64,000 nt of DNA from Odoribacter sp. (GCA_013824715.1 PNOH01000003.1:62001-126000), one strand, 5' to 3'; positions 16,124 through 25,541 are shown, numbered from the stretch's first letter. The notes: generated by a model not told the origin, from the sequence alone. A program made the numbers and translations.

Positions 16124-17272
16124 TTATTTTTTGTCAGATTTAGTTTCTTCGGTACTTCCTTCAGTTTTCAGGATCGATTTTACTGCCCCTGAACTGGTAT
16201 GAAACTCGAGTTTGTATGCGCCGTCAAGCAAATCTTCAGGAATTGGCGCGGTGGTTCCGAATTGTGCAATTGACAGACGGGCCCCGGCCAGTTGGGTTCC
16301 ACCATCCATAATCCTGACTTCGGCCATGCCAGGCATACGGTAGTAAACACCACTTTTGCCTGCATTCGGATTTTCTGATGTGCTTAATCCGCTTTGTTTT
16401 GAAGCAAGATTTTCTATTTTATTCACTTCAATTACAATCGGACGACCCGACAAGTCTGATTTAGGTAAAACTCCACGATCATCATTGAAACGGAAGAAGA
16501 CTTCTCCTTTTACAGTTTTTTCGCCGGGCACGAATTCGAAACTGAATTCATATTTTTCTTTAGCTGATTTGCCAATAAAAAGGGCAAGGTAATTTTCTTC
16601 CATTTTCCCGAGTTCTTTGGTCATTACTTCAAACGACTTTCCGTCCGGCAGTGGTTCGTCATCGGCATTGGTAAGCAATGCAAAGCGCGAGTTCCGAAGA
16701 TTGAAAATGGTTTCGGCAGCTTCGGCAGCTTTCTGCTCCTGGTTTTTGGAAACCAGCTTAAATTTTTTGGTTGAATCGGCCGGAGAATAAAAACTCCAGA
16801 TAGACAGATCGGTAAATTTGACCTGTTTATCCAGATTTTTAGTCAGGAATGACTGTGTTTGAATTTCAACTTCATGAGATTTTACGGCCATATTTATTCC
16901 TGCTATAATACCGGATTCGGTCAAACTGACCATTTGTGCTGCCGGTCCCATCGCTTTGCGAACCTGTTCGGCATCAGGTTCGCTAAATACTTCCAGTTTA
17001 ATTTCATCCATATTCCACCGGTCGGCATCGGTGGCCGGAACGTTTTCGATGCCCAGCATTTTTTGTGCGTACATCTGAAAAGGCCCGTGTACAAAACGTT
17101 CGCGCGTGGCTTTTATATGCACACGAATTCCTGTTTGCGGCAAACTGTAAACAATGCCTTCGGTTGGTACAGCTACAGCCCCGGCTGCTACTTTCCTTTT
17201 GTCGTCTTTTTGCGCAGTCACCATCGAGACTACAAATACCGAAAGAATAAAGGTGAATATGAAAGTTTTCAT
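16124..17272 (-). CDS. Exported protein, DUF4831-like
   Basis: 382 residues from the ATG at 17272 (MKTFIFTFILSVFVVSMVTAQ, a signal peptide). A longer reading to 17350 would be encoded inside the CACATAG inverted repeat and is rejected. The mature protein starts with a strand pattern, IVYSLPQTGIRVHIKA, then FVHGPFQMYAQKMLGI, which fits the Bacteroidota DUF4831 family of uncharacterised secreted or periplasmic proteins. The C-terminus is hydrophilic (STEETKSDKK). No catalytic motif was found. It lies 38 bp upstream of the MFS gene on the same strand. Function unknown. Confidence 0.7.
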   Translation of the reverse strand: MKTFIFTFILSVFVVSMVTAQKDDKRKVAAGAVAVPTEGIVYSLPQTGIRVHIKATRERFVHGPFQMYAQKMLGIENVPATDADRWNMDEIKLEVFSEPDAEQVRKAMGPAAQMVSLTESGIIAGINMAVKSHEVEIQTQSFLTKNLDKQVKFTDLSIWSFYSPADSTKKFKLVSKNQEQKAAEAAETIFNLRNSRFALLTNADDEPLPDGKSFEVMTKELGKMEENYLALFIGKSAKEKYEFSFEFVPGEKTVKGEVFFRFNDDRGVLPKSDLSGRPIVIEVNKIENLASKQSGLSTSENPNAGKSGVYYRMPGMAEVRIMDGGTQLAGARLSIAQFGTTAPIPEDLLDGAYKLEFHTSSGAVKSILKTEGSTEETKSDKK

Positions 17273-17305
17273 GATCTGAAATTTATTTGTTTTCTGTTTT
17301 GTTTG

Positions 17306-17381
17306 AACCACATAGTCACATAGGTCACATAGTTTTTTCTTCATTCCCAAATTTCTATGTGTTCTATGTGACTATGTGGTT
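17306..17381. repeat. Inverted repeat with tandem CACATAG arms
   Basis: Left arm 17306-17332 holds CACATAG three times at 8-9 bp spacing. Right arm 17355-17381 is its complement with two mismatches, and the loop is 22 nt. The same architecture, with other words, occurs at 5498, 22111 and 36653. Confidence 0.85.
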
Positions 17382-17417
17382 TTCATCGTAATTTAAAACC
17401 CAAAAATAGCCAAAATA

Positions 17418-18926
17418 TTATTCAAGTTGCAGAAAAGCTTGTCCCAGCTTATTTATTATATCTCCCGAAATCAGGGCTTGTTGTCCGAATTGGGCAGCAG
17501 CAAGGTCACCAGCCAGACCGTGTATATATACTCCGATCAATGATGCCTCTTCGGCGGTATAATTTTGTGCCAGTAACCCGAGTATGATGCCGGTTAATAC
17601 ATCGCCACTGCCGGCTGTTGCCATTCCTGGGTTTCCGGTACTGTTAAAAAATGCACTGCCATCAGGAACGGTTATGCAGGTATGCGCCCCTTTGAGAACA
17701 ATAATGACCTTATAATTTACTGAAAACTGAAGTTGTTTTTGGAGGCGTTCGAATGAATTGGATGTTTCCCCGGCCAATCGTTCAAATTCTTTGGGATGGG
17801 GTGTCAGTACCGTGTTTTCAGGTAATAATTCAAGCCAGTCCTTATTTTCAGAAAGAATATTTAGGGCATCGGCATCAATAACCATTTTTATTGGTTTTGC
17901 CTGAAGTAATTTTTTGAATGCCATTTGTGTTTCCGGTTTTTTGTCAAGTCCGGGGCCAACACCAATCGCAGAAAATGAACCGAGCTCAGGAAATTCTGTA
18001 AAAACCGTATCTGAATCATCTATGGAAGTCATGGCTTCGGGAACCGAATTTTGAATGATTTCGTAACCCAAACGCGGGATATGGCTTGTCAGTAATCCAA
18101 CACCGGCACGCAAACATGCTTTGGATGCCAGAACAGAAGCTCCCATCTTGCCATAACTCCCGGCAATCAGCAATGCATGCCCATAAATTCCTTTGTGCGA
18201 GAATTTCGCGCGTTTTTTTATTGTTCCTGAAAGATAAGTTTTTGTCAGGTTAAAATATTTGCTTTCGGTCTGAAGGATGGCTTCCGGATGCAGGCCGATC
18301 GGCAAAACTTCCCAATCTCCTACTATATCAGCATTTTCAGGAAAAAGAAAACTGAGTTTAGGAAACTGAAACGTGAGCGTATAGCTTGCCTGAACCACCC
18401 CGGATGAATCGTTTTGCGAGTTGTCTTCGCCAAATAGTCCGCTTGGAATATCGATTGAAATTACCGTTGCCCCTGATTGATTGATCTTCTGAACAATCTT
18501 TTTGGCCAATCCGGTTAAGGGCTTGGTTATTCCTGAACCGAACAATCCGTCAATCACAACCGTCTCAGAAGAAATTTCCGGAATCGCATCTTCAGTATCA
18601 ATTTTTTTCAGAACAACCTTATTTTGTTCCTCCAGTCGTGCCAGGTTGCTGGAAGGATCATCTTTTAATTCACGACCAAAATCAGCCAGAAAGACTGTAC
18701 AGTTAAAATTATTTCCGGCGAGCATGCGGGCAACGGCCAATGCATCGCCGCCATTGTTTCCCGGTCCGGCGAAAATGAAGAACTTTTGGTCATTCCCAAT
18801 TTTCTGAATGATCCATTCGGCTACCCGTTGCGATGCCCTTTCCATTAAGTCAATTGACAAAATAGGTTCATGTTTCATGGTCAGTCGGTCAATTTCGGCG
18901 ATTTGCTGACAAGTAAAAAGTTTCAT
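17418..18926 (-). CDS. nnrDE: Bifunctional NAD(P)H-hydrate epimerase / ADP-dependent dehydratase
   Basis: 502 residues in two domains. The N-terminal ~215 residues are the YjeF_N epimerase (FAGPGNNGGDALAVARML, DGLFGSGITKPLTG, SIDIPSGLFGED). The C-terminal ~275 residues are the ribokinase-like dehydratase (LLIAGSYGKMGASVLASKA, IGVGPGLDKK, LTPHPKEFERL, GNPGMATAGSGDVLTGI with the catalytic Asp). Together they repair hydrated NADH and NADPH in the cytoplasm. Both catalytic regions appear intact. A TATTTTTG box (18951-18944) lies 18 bp upstream of the ATG. Divergent from the POT transporter gene. Confidence 0.94.
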   Translation of the reverse strand: MKLFTCQQIAEIDRLTMKHEPILSIDLMERASQRVAEWIIQKIGNDQKFFIFAGPGNNGGDALAVARMLAGNNFNCTVFLADFGRELKDDPSSNLARLEEQNKVVLKKIDTEDAIPEISSETVVIDGLFGSGITKPLTGLAKKIVQKINQSGATVISIDIPSGLFGEDNSQNDSSGVVQASYTLTFQFPKLSFLFPENADIVGDWEVLPIGLHPEAILQTESKYFNLTKTYLSGTIKKRAKFSHKGIYGHALLIAGSYGKMGASVLASKACLRAGVGLLTSHIPRLGYEIIQNSVPEAMTSIDDSDTVFTEFPELGSFSAIGVGPGLDKKPETQMAFKKLLQAKPIKMVIDADALNILSENKDWLELLPENTVLTPHPKEFERLAGETSNSFERLQKQLQFSVNYKVIIVLKGAHTCITVPDGSAFFNSTGNPGMATAGSGDVLTGIILGLLAQNYTAEEASLIGVYIHGLAGDLAAAQFGQQALISGDIINKLGQAFLQLE

Positions 18927-18943
18927 TGTTGGAAGATTTGAGC

Positions 18944-18951
18944 CAAAAATA
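18944..18951 (-). promoter_or_regulatory. Possible -7 box of nnrDE
   Basis: TATTTTTG on the minus strand matches TAnnTTTG and lies 17 bp before the ATG. No -33 TTG was found at the normal spacing, so the call is tentative. Confidence 0.35.
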
Positions 18952-19034
18952 CAAAATATCGGGCATTAAAATAGCTGTCAATTTTCAGGCTAAATACAGC
19001 AGCCAATTTTGCATTTTTCGATATTATTCACTTA

Positions 19035-19067
19035 CTAAATGAAAAATATCCGATAATTTTCATTTAG
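19035..19067. repeat. Inverted repeat CTAAATGAAAA in the nnrDE/POT divergent region
   Basis: Perfect 11-bp arms (19035-19045, 19057-19067) with an 11-nt loop. It lies in the middle of the 435-bp region 18927-19361, which otherwise holds only the two divergent promoters and no ORF that I can support. It could be an operator or a structure left by another element. Confidence 0.5.
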
Positions 19068-19282
19068 GTTTAGTAAACAGCTCTTTTTAACATTGTTTTG
19101 CGATTGATTGTAAATTCTATGAAAAGGCATTTTCCAGGTCGAAATATAAAATGTTTGAGGATTCATACCCTGATTATCCGCTTTCTCTAAAATCGTATCA
19201 ATCGGTTAATAACGCAGCTTCTATTCTTCTGATGTAACCAAATCAGACATTTTTGTGTGCTTTAACTATGATTTTTCTCCAG

Positions 19283-19312
19283 TTGTACGGCTTAAAAACT
19301 TGTTTATATTTG
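19283..19312 (+). promoter_or_regulatory. Bacteroidota promoter of the POT transporter gene
   Basis: TTG (19283-19285), 19-bp spacer, TATATTTG (19305-19312). Both boxes and the spacing match the consensus. Predicted leader ~43 nt. Confidence 0.85.
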
Positions 19313-19361
19313 TCAGCATTGCACAACCTTACTTAAAGTATTTACTAACTTAAAAGATCTT

Positions 19362-21206
19362 ATGCTGAAACAACATCCAAAAGGGCTATTGGTTGCCTTT
19401 TTTACCAACATGGGCGAACGCTTTGGCTTCTATACCATGATGGCCATTCTGGTCATGTTTTTACAAGCCAGATATGGCCTTGATGCAGACTCTGCCGGAA
19501 GTATTTACTCCTGGTTTTATTTTGCCATTTATGCCCTTGCACTTATTGGCGGAATGCTGGCCGACTGGACAAGAAAATATAAATCGGTCATCTTTATCGG
19601 CCAGGTCATCATGTTTGTCGGGTACTGCCTTATCGCTATTCCGGGTTCCGAACTTTGGGTTTCAATAGCCGCTTTAATGATTATTGCTTTGGGCAATGGT
19701 TTATTCAAAGGCAACTTGCAGGCTGTTGTAGGACAGATGTATGATGATGAAAAATATAAGAAGTTCAGGGATAGCGCCTTTATGATTTTTTATATGGGAA
19801 TAAACGTGGGAGCATTTTTTGCCCCGTTTGTGGCCAAAGGAGTAAAAGAGTTTTGGTTAAAAACCAATGGCTACATCGAAAATGCCAACCTTCCATCGCT
19901 TTGCCATCAATACCTTGCAGGAACCATAAAAGACGTTGATCAGTTTCAAACACTGGCCAATGCTGCCATTATGACTAATGGGGGGAAATCAGCAACTGAT
20001 TTAGCTGCTTTTGCTACAGATTATATTAAGGTATTTTCAACCGGTTTTAATTATGCTTTTGGTATTGCAGCAGGGGCAATGATTATATCTTTACTTGTTT
20101 ATGTTATTTTCAACAAACTACTTCCTTCGAAATATAAGATTGCATTGGCCGAAAAACAAAATCAGGCTGTTTCAGAACAAAAACCAAGCATAAACCTGGC
20201 CAGCAATATGAAGTATATTTTTATTTCACTCGGTTTAATGGCGGTTGTTACAACATTATTTTATATAGCCGATAGTTATACTGACATCCAAGACATTAAT
20301 TACAAGTTAGGACTGGCAGTTGGCCTGTTTGTGGGATTTGTTTCCCTGATCTTCCAAATATCGACAAAAGAAGAAAAGCCTCGTGTTGTGGCGCTTACCC
20401 TGGTTTTTGTTGTTGTAATTTTCTTCTGGATGTCGTTCCATCAAAACGGTCTGACCTTAACAATGTTTGCCCGTGATTATACGAACCAATATGTTGGACC
20501 ATACACAAACCTGGTATTCAATATCTGGTCAATACTTGCAGTAATTGGTTCGATTGCCGGGTGTATCATGGCCTTTTTCACCAAAAAAACGATGACAAGA
20601 ATAATCGGCGCCCTCGGATTTTTGGGATTCGGGTACCTAAGTTATTATTTTGCATCTACCTATAGTGACTCCAATCTTATTTCTCCTGAAGTTTTTCAAT
20701 CATTCAATCCTTTGTTCATCGTTGCATTGACCCCTTTGGTTATGGGCATTTTTGCATGGTTAAATAAAAAGGATAAGGAACCTTCTTCACCCAGAAAGAT
20801 TGGGATTGGAATGGTCATTGCCGCATTTGGCTTTGTGATCGTTTTGATCAGCTCTTTGGGGCTAGCGTCGCCAAGAGAAATGGCAGGCGTAGCTGTGGCT
20901 GAATTCGACCGGGTTTCCCCATACTGGCTCATGAGTTCTTACCTCATCCTAACCATTGCCGAACTCTTTTTAAGCCCGATTGGATTGTCATTCGTGGCCA
21001 AAGTCGCTCCTGCCCGTTTTCAGGGCCTGATGCAGGGAGGATGGTTATTGGCTACGGCAATTGGAAATAAATTTCTTTTCGTCGGAAGTTTATTATGGGG
21101 CAAAGTTGAACTTTACACGCTTTGGGGGATTTTTATCATTTGCTGTATTCTCGCCGCAGTATTTATATTCTCAATCATGAAAAAACTGGAGGCAGCAACG
21201 AAATAA
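19362..21206 (+). CDS. POT/PTR2 family proton-coupled oligopeptide transporter
   Basis: 614 residues, longer than typical bacterial POTs (~500) because of extended loops after TM4 (residues ~165-215) and around ~265. The N-terminal signature FFTNMGERFGFYTMMAILVMF contains the ERFxYY-like motif needed for proton coupling (ERFGFY here), split for length. GNGLFKGNLQAVVGQMYDD matches the second PTR2 signature region, and SPIGLSFVAKVAPARFQGLM is the C-terminal FSIAPxxxK-like part. It imports di- and tripeptides with protons across the inner membrane. A strong promoter and a terminator bracket it as a single gene. Confidence 0.9.
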   Translation: MLKQHPKGLLVAFFTNMGERFGFYTMMAILVMFLQARYGLDADSAGSIYSWFYFAIYALALIGGMLADWTRKYKSVIFIGQVIMFVGYCLIAIPGSELWVSIAALMIIALGNGLFKGNLQAVVGQMYDDEKYKKFRDSAFMIFYMGINVGAFFAPFVAKGVKEFWLKTNGYIENANLPSLCHQYLAGTIKDVDQFQTLANAAIMTNGGKSATDLAAFATDYIKVFSTGFNYAFGIAAGAMIISLLVYVIFNKLLPSKYKIALAEKQNQAVSEQKPSINLASNMKYIFISLGLMAVVTTLFYIADSYTDIQDINYKLGLAVGLFVGFVSLIFQISTKEEKPRVVALTLVFVVVIFFWMSFHQNGLTLTMFARDYTNQYVGPYTNLVFNIWSILAVIGSIAGCIMAFFTKKTMTRIIGALGFLGFGYLSYYFASTYSDSNLISPEVFQSFNPLFIVALTPLVMGIFAWLNKKDKEPSSPRKIGIGMVIAAFGFVIVLISSLGLASPREMAGVAVAEFDRVSPYWLMSSYLILTIAELFLSPIGLSFVAKVAPARFQGLMQGGWLLATAIGNKFLFVGSLLWGKVELYTLWGIFIICCILAAVFIFSIMKKLEAATK

Positions 21207-21230
21207 TCCGGGAATAAAATGATATTTTTG

Positions 21231-21257
21231 AAGGAGTGGCTATTGCTGCTCCTTTTT
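21231..21257 (+). terminator. Terminator after the POT gene
   Basis: AAGGAG / CTCCTT stem (21231-21236, 21249-21254) followed by TTT and AT-rich sequence, 24 bp after the stop. Confidence 0.65.
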
Positions 21258-21279
21258 ATTTCATTCAATTCGTGAAATC

Positions 21280-22107
21280 ATGTTTATGCAAACGAAATTT
21301 TATAAAATACTGATCGTTCTGGCGATATTTATCGGCCTTGCTTCGTGTACCATACAGCCGGCAAAAAAAGATGTCCCTCCAAATTTTCAGCCATTATTTG
21401 AAGAATATGGTGTTCAGGGTTGCTTTTTGTTGTACGATCTGAAAAACGATATATACCAGATTTACAATTCGACCCGGTGCGAACAGGGATTTTTGCCCGC
21501 GTCAACATTCAAAATACTGAATTCATTAATTGGCCTTGAAACTGGTGTAATTACCGGCGACAGCATGGTAATTCACTGGGATGGAGTTGTTCGTTCGGTA
21601 GATGAATGGAACAAAGACCATACTTTGGCATCGGCAATTCAGTATTCAGTAGTTCCTTACTTTCAGGAAGTAGCCCGCCGTATTGGTTCTGAACGAATGA
21701 AAGAATATATTGATGATTCTGATTTTGGACGCATGGACATTTCAAAAGAAACCATAGATCGGTTTTGGCTTTGGGGCGATTCCCGTATTACCCCCTGGGA
21801 ACAAATGAATTTTCTTTTGCACTTCTACACGAATAAGTTGCCCTTTTCTATGGAAAATATTGATCTGGTCAAAAAACTCATCATCCTGAAACAAACCGAA
21901 AAATGGATTTTCCGTGGAAAAACCGGGATGACCGTTCAGGATGGGAAAAATGTGGGATGGCTGGTTGGCTACCTCGAAGAAAATGGAAATGTCTGGCTGT
22001 ATGTTTGCAACATGGAATCGAGCACCGATAATACTGAAAAATTCAAGGAAAGCCGACGCGGAATAACCGAAAAGGTTTTCAAATCAATGGGGTTGATGGA
22101 GGAATAA
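21280..22107 (+). CDS. Class D (OXA-like) beta-lactamase, predicted lipoprotein
   Basis: 275 residues. Lipoprotein-type signal with Cys23 (IFIGLASC). Class D motifs are complete: S75-T-F-K in LPASTFKILNSL (nucleophile Ser, carboxylated Lys), S123-V-V in QYSVVPYFQEV, DFGRMD in the FGN/YGN position, FWLWG in the omega region (Trp retained; the usual FWLEG has Glu), and K214-T-G in RGKTGMT. It hydrolyses beta-lactams if active; the substrate range cannot be read. No regulator or mobile element is adjacent, so it looks like a resident chromosomal enzyme. It is 73 bp after the POT gene and starts past the terminator. Confidence 0.88.
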   Translation: MFMQTKFYKILIVLAIFIGLASCTIQPAKKDVPPNFQPLFEEYGVQGCFLLYDLKNDIYQIYNSTRCEQGFLPASTFKILNSLIGLETGVITGDSMVIHWDGVVRSVDEWNKDHTLASAIQYSVVPYFQEVARRIGSERMKEYIDDSDFGRMDISKETIDRFWLWGDSRITPWEQMNFLLHFYTNKLPFSMENIDLVKKLIILKQTEKWIFRGKTGMTVQDGKNVGWLVGYLEENGNVWLYVCNMESSTDNTEKFKESRRGITEKVFKSMGLMEE

Positions 22108-22110
22108 ATC

Positions 22111-22165
22111 GTTACGGGTTGCGGGTTTCGGGTAACATGCAGACACGTAACTCGCAACTCGCAAC
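22111..22165. repeat. Inverted repeat with GTTnCGG heptad arms
   Basis: Left arm 22111-22136 is three heptads (GTTACGG, GTTGCGG, GTTTCGG) then GTAAC. Right arm 22147-22165 is the complement of GTTGCGAGTTGCGAGTTAC. Lies between convergent genes (beta-lactamase, acs). Confidence 0.85.
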
Positions 22166-22199
22166 AATTTCCTGAATACTGTGACTGACCACTGAATAC

Positions 22200-24113
22200 T
22201 TACCTCTTCACCTCAACCAGCGCCCCGTCAATAATTTTTACCACAACATCTTCGTCGAGCAGGGTGGTGATATCTCCCAGATTGGAAGCATCGCCTTCAG
22301 CAACTTTCCGGAGTATCCGGCGCATAATTTTTCCTGAACGTGTTTTTGGCAAGCCGGGAACAAGCTGAATGAGATCAGGCCGTGCAAACGGACCAATCAG
22401 ATTAGTAACGGCCATCTTGATACTCTTCCGGATGCCTTCTTCTCCTCCGGTCGATAGTTCTCCACATACGACAAAGGCATAAATTCCCTGTCCTTTAATC
22501 GAATGGGGATAGCCGACCACTGCCGATTCGTTAACCAATGGATGCGAGTTGATGGCATTTTCAATTTCGGCAGTTCCTAAGCGGTGCCCCGAAACATTAA
22601 TCACATCGTCAACACGCCCGAGAATGCGGTAATAGCCATCTTCGTCGCGCTGAACGCCATCCCCGGTAAAATATAGATTTTTGAAAGTGGAGAAGTACGT
22701 TTCCCTGAAGCGTTCGTGGTCGTCCCAAATGGTACGTGCAATTCCAGGCCACGGAAAACGGATGCAAAGGTTTCCTTTAACGCTGTTACCAGTCAGTTCT
22801 TTTCCTTCACCATCGACAATAATGGGTTGAACACCGGGCAGTGGAAGTGTTGCAAACGATGGTTTGGTAGGGATAATCCCTGGAATCGGACTGATCATGA
22901 TTCCACCGGTTTCGGTTTGCCACCAGGTATCGACGATGGGGCAGCGGTTTCGGCCAATATGGTCGTGGTACCAGTGCCAGGCTTCTTCGTTGATGGGTTC
23001 ACCAACAGTTCCGAGTACTTTGAGCGACGATAAATCTTTGTCGTTGATATGTTCCATACCCAAAGCCAGAAGTGAACGGATTGCAGTTGGCGCTGTGTAA
23101 AACTGATTGACTTTGTGCTTGTCAACCACATCCCAAAACCGGCCGGCATCGGGCCAGGTGGGGATGCCTTCGAACATCAGTGTTTGGGCGCCGTTCAGCA
23201 AAGGTCCGTAAACAATGTACGAATGACCGGTAACCCAGCCAATATCGGCGGTACAAAAATAAATGTCGCCAGCGCTGTACTGAAATACATTTTGAAAGGT
23301 GTAGGCCGTGTAAACCATGTAGCCTCCGGTAGAATGAACAATTCCCTTGGGTTTGCCGGTCGATCCGGAGGTATAAAGAATGAACAGCTCATCTTCAGCA
23401 TCCATTTCTTCAGCCGGACATATTTCAGATTGTCCAACGATGGCATCGTGCCACCAGATGTCGCGGCCTTCAAGCATATTAATTTCCGCCCTGGTCCGTT
23501 GATATACCACTACAAAATCGACACAGTTGCAGCTCTCCAATGCTTCGTCAACAATGTTTTTAAGAGGCGTGATTTTTTCACCGCGGAAACCGCCATCCGC
23601 AGTCAGTACTATTTTGGCTTCAGCATCAATGATTCGGTCGGCCAGTGATGCCGCAGAGAATCCGGCAAAGACCACCGAATGTATCGCGCCGATTCGTGCA
23701 CACGCCAGCATAGCGATAGTCAATTCAGGAATCATAGGCATATAAATGGCCACCCGGTCTCCTTTCCTGACGTTCAGCCCTTTTAAGGTGTTGGCGAATT
23801 TATTGACTTCCTTATGCAATTCAGTATAAGTTAAAGTCCTGATTTGATCCTCCGGGTTATTCGGTTCCCAGATAAGGGCCGGTTGATCGCCAATCGTATA
23901 AAGGTTCCGCTCGAAAATGTTCTCGGTAATATTTAATTTGGCTCCTGAAAACCATTTGACTGATGGTTCCTCAAAGTTCCATTCCAGAATTTTATCACAA
24001 CGTTTGCGCCAGTAAAAATTTTCTGCCACTTCTGCCCAAAAGGCTTCCGGGTTGGCAATACTTTTCTGATATTCGTGAATGTAACCCCCTAAACTGTGAA
24101 TTCTTGGTACCAT
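22200..24113 (-). CDS. acs: Acetyl-CoA synthetase (AMP-forming)
   Basis: 637 residues from the ATG at 24113 ([15 protein letters not shown]). A longer frame reaches 24191 but begins with TTG and overlaps the promoter. AMP-binding signature [19 protein letters not shown] (~253), [16 protein letters not shown] for acetate specificity, [33 protein letters not shown], and the regulatory/catalytic Lys in [15 protein letters not shown]. It activates acetate to acetyl-CoA in the cytoplasm. The C-terminal Lys is the usual site of reversible acetylation in this family. Stand-alone gene. Confidence 0.95.
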   Translation of the reverse strand: MVPRIHSLGGYIHEYQKSIANPEAFWAEVAENFYWRKRCDKILEWNFEEPSVKWFSGAKLNITENIFERNLYTIGDQPALIWEPNNPEDQIRTLTYTELHKEVNKFANTLKGLNVRKGDRVAIYMPMIPELTIAMLACARIGAIHSVVFAGFSAASLADRIIDAEAKIVLTADGGFRGEKITPLKNIVDEALESCNCVDFVVVYQRTRAEINMLEGRDIWWHDAIVGQSEICPAEEMDAEDELFILYTSGSTGKPKGIVHSTGGYMVYTAYTFQNVFQYSAGDIYFCTADIGWVTGHSYIVYGPLLNGAQTLMFEGIPTWPDAGRFWDVVDKHKVNQFYTAPTAIRSLLALGMEHINDKDLSSLKVLGTVGEPINEEAWHWYHDHIGRNRCPIVDTWWQTETGGIMISPIPGIIPTKPSFATLPLPGVQPIIVDGEGKELTGNSVKGNLCIRFPWPGIARTIWDDHERFRETYFSTFKNLYFTGDGVQRDEDGYYRILGRVDDVINVSGHRLGTAEIENAINSHPLVNESAVVGYPHSIKGQGIYAFVVCGELSTGGEEGIRKSIKMAVTNLIGPFARPDLIQLVPGLPKTRSGKIMRRILRKVAEGDASNLGDITTLLDEDVVVKIIDGALVEVKR

Positions 24114-24165
24114 CGTAATCAAATTTGTGTTTATACTGAAGTCGTTTTGATCTGAATCTAGGTAA

Positions 24166-24195
24166 CAAGTATAATGAATTTTGGTTGACAAACAA
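24166..24195 (-). promoter_or_regulatory. Promoter of acs
   Basis: Minus strand TTG (24195-24193), 19-bp spacer, TATACTTG (24173-24166), one mismatch from TAnnTTTG. Supports the start at 24113 over 24191. Confidence 0.6.
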
Positions 24196-24240
24196 CCAAT
24201 TGAATTTTATGAAACTTCGTGCAGGTAGAACGAAACTATC

Positions 24241-24305
24241 ACCCCTTCGGGGTTTTTGGTTCTGGTCTCGATTGTTTTCTATAATCTTTGTACACCTTCG
24301 GTGTT
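24241..24305. repeat. Composite palindromic intergenic repeat, CCCCTTCGGGG type
   Basis: Cores ACCCCTTCGGGGT (24241-24253) and ACACCTTCGGTGT (24292-24304) separated by a spacer with TTTTCTATAATCTTTG. Same design as the elements at 4193, 12808 and 25381. Confidence 0.65.
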
Positions 24306-24348
24306 AAAAAATTGCTAATTTCAACCAGAAATATTAATCACACCAATA

Positions 24349-25344
24349 ATGAAAACTAAACGGATCTACCTGCTGATTTCTTTTTTAATTTGTTCGTTCA
24401 GTCTGCTTGCCCAAAAGCTACCCACCGGAAATCCCAAAGATTTTAAAGTAAAAACCTGTTTGCATTCGGTAAGTTACATGGGAATCTGGCGCGGTCAGCC
24501 CCTGCTCACGGTCGATCAGTTTCTGGTAAAGGCTAAAGAATTGGGCTACCAGGGCGTGATGCTGGCCGCTAAACGTCCACATCTTTCACCTCTCGATTAC
24601 GATAAATCTGCCCGTGTCCGGCTGAAAGCCAAAATGGATTCGTTGGGTCTTACACTCGTTGGATTGGCCGGATATACCGATTTCACTGCCGGAATTGATA
24701 AGCCCGGAATACCGAATGTCGAAATTCAGGCGGCATGGGTTGGCGAACTGGCCGAACTTGCAAATGACCTGGGAACAAAAGTTGTTCGTGTTTTTACCGG
24801 TTACGAGCGCCCCGGAATTCCTTACGACAAGCAATATTCCGAAGTGGTGAATGGATTAAAACTTGCAGGTAAACTTGCGGCTAAATTCGGAGTTACACTG
24901 GTTGTACAAAATCACCACGATATTGCCCTGCATCACGATGCCATGTACTGGATGTTGAAAGAAGTAAACTTGCCCAATGTGTTGGCTGGCTGGGATGCAT
25001 GGTCGCCAGCGCTCGAAGGACTTAGTTCCGAAGAAATGCGGCAGTCAATCCTGAAGATGAAACCTTTCCTTGCCCAGACTATTGCAGCCGATTACGTACG
25101 GCAGCCAAGGTTCAGCTATGTGAACGACCTGACCAATTATTCGCCACAACAAGCGGTGATGCGCGCCACTCAGATGGGAAAAGGAATCATTGACTACAAA
25201 ACATGGTTCAATGCACTGAAGGAAATCGGTTATCAGGGCTGGGTCATTTACGAAATGTGCGAGGTACTTGAAGGAGGCGGCTCGATGGAAAATATGGATC
25301 GCACAGCCAAAGTATTTCTGGATTACATGAAACAGTTTGAATAG
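24349..25344 (+). CDS. Sugar phosphate isomerase/epimerase (xylose-isomerase-like TIM barrel), exported
   Basis: 331 residues. Signal peptide (MKTKRIYLLISFLICSFSLLAQ) followed by an AP-endonuclease-2-type TIM barrel: AKELGYQGVMLAAKRP, LTLVGLAGYTDFTAG, ELANDLGTKVVRVFTGYERP, VTLVVQNHHDIALHHD (metal-site His region), LAGWDAWSPALEGL, GYQGWVIYEMCEVLEGGG. Such exported members are common in Bacteroidota and are thought to act on sugars or sugar acids in the periplasm; the substrate is unknown. No operon partner; it is followed by a repeat-rich gap and a bidirectional terminator. Confidence 0.85.
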   Translation: MKTKRIYLLISFLICSFSLLAQKLPTGNPKDFKVKTCLHSVSYMGIWRGQPLLTVDQFLVKAKELGYQGVMLAAKRPHLSPLDYDKSARVRLKAKMDSLGLTLVGLAGYTDFTAGIDKPGIPNVEIQAAWVGELAELANDLGTKVVRVFTGYERPGIPYDKQYSEVVNGLKLAGKLAAKFGVTLVVQNHHDIALHHDAMYWMLKEVNLPNVLAGWDAWSPALEGLSSEEMRQSILKMKPFLAQTIAADYVRQPRFSYVNDLTNYSPQQAVMRATQMGKGIIDYKTWFNALKEIGYQGWVIYEMCEVLEGGGSMENMDRTAKVFLDYMKQFE

Positions 25345-25380
25345 GAACTAATTTTTGAGACTGTTTATATTTTGTTTTTA

Positions 25381-25503
25381 GGTTCCTTTAGGAACTAAAG
25401 GTCGGTAGATTTGATGAAAATTTGTATGTCTTTTGTCCCGTACGGGACAAAACAATGATTGAAAATCTGCATTTCTACCGACATTTTTTCCCTACGGGAA
25501 ATT
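25381..25503. repeat. Composite palindromic intergenic repeat with GTCGGTAGA outer arms
   Basis: Inner palindromes GGTTCCTTTAGGAAC, TTGTCCCGTACGGGACAA and TTTCCCTACGGGAAA, with outer inverted words GGTCGGTAGA (25400) and TCTACCGAC (25473). No ORF in 25345-25595. Confidence 0.7.
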
Positions 25504-25541
25504 TTAAAATAGTTTCTTAATTTCTACATTTCTCTAAAATT

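Noticed and set aside
24114-24191. N-terminal extension of acs
   Set aside because: It starts with TTG, overlaps the promoter boxes and does not resemble acetyl-CoA synthetase N-termini.
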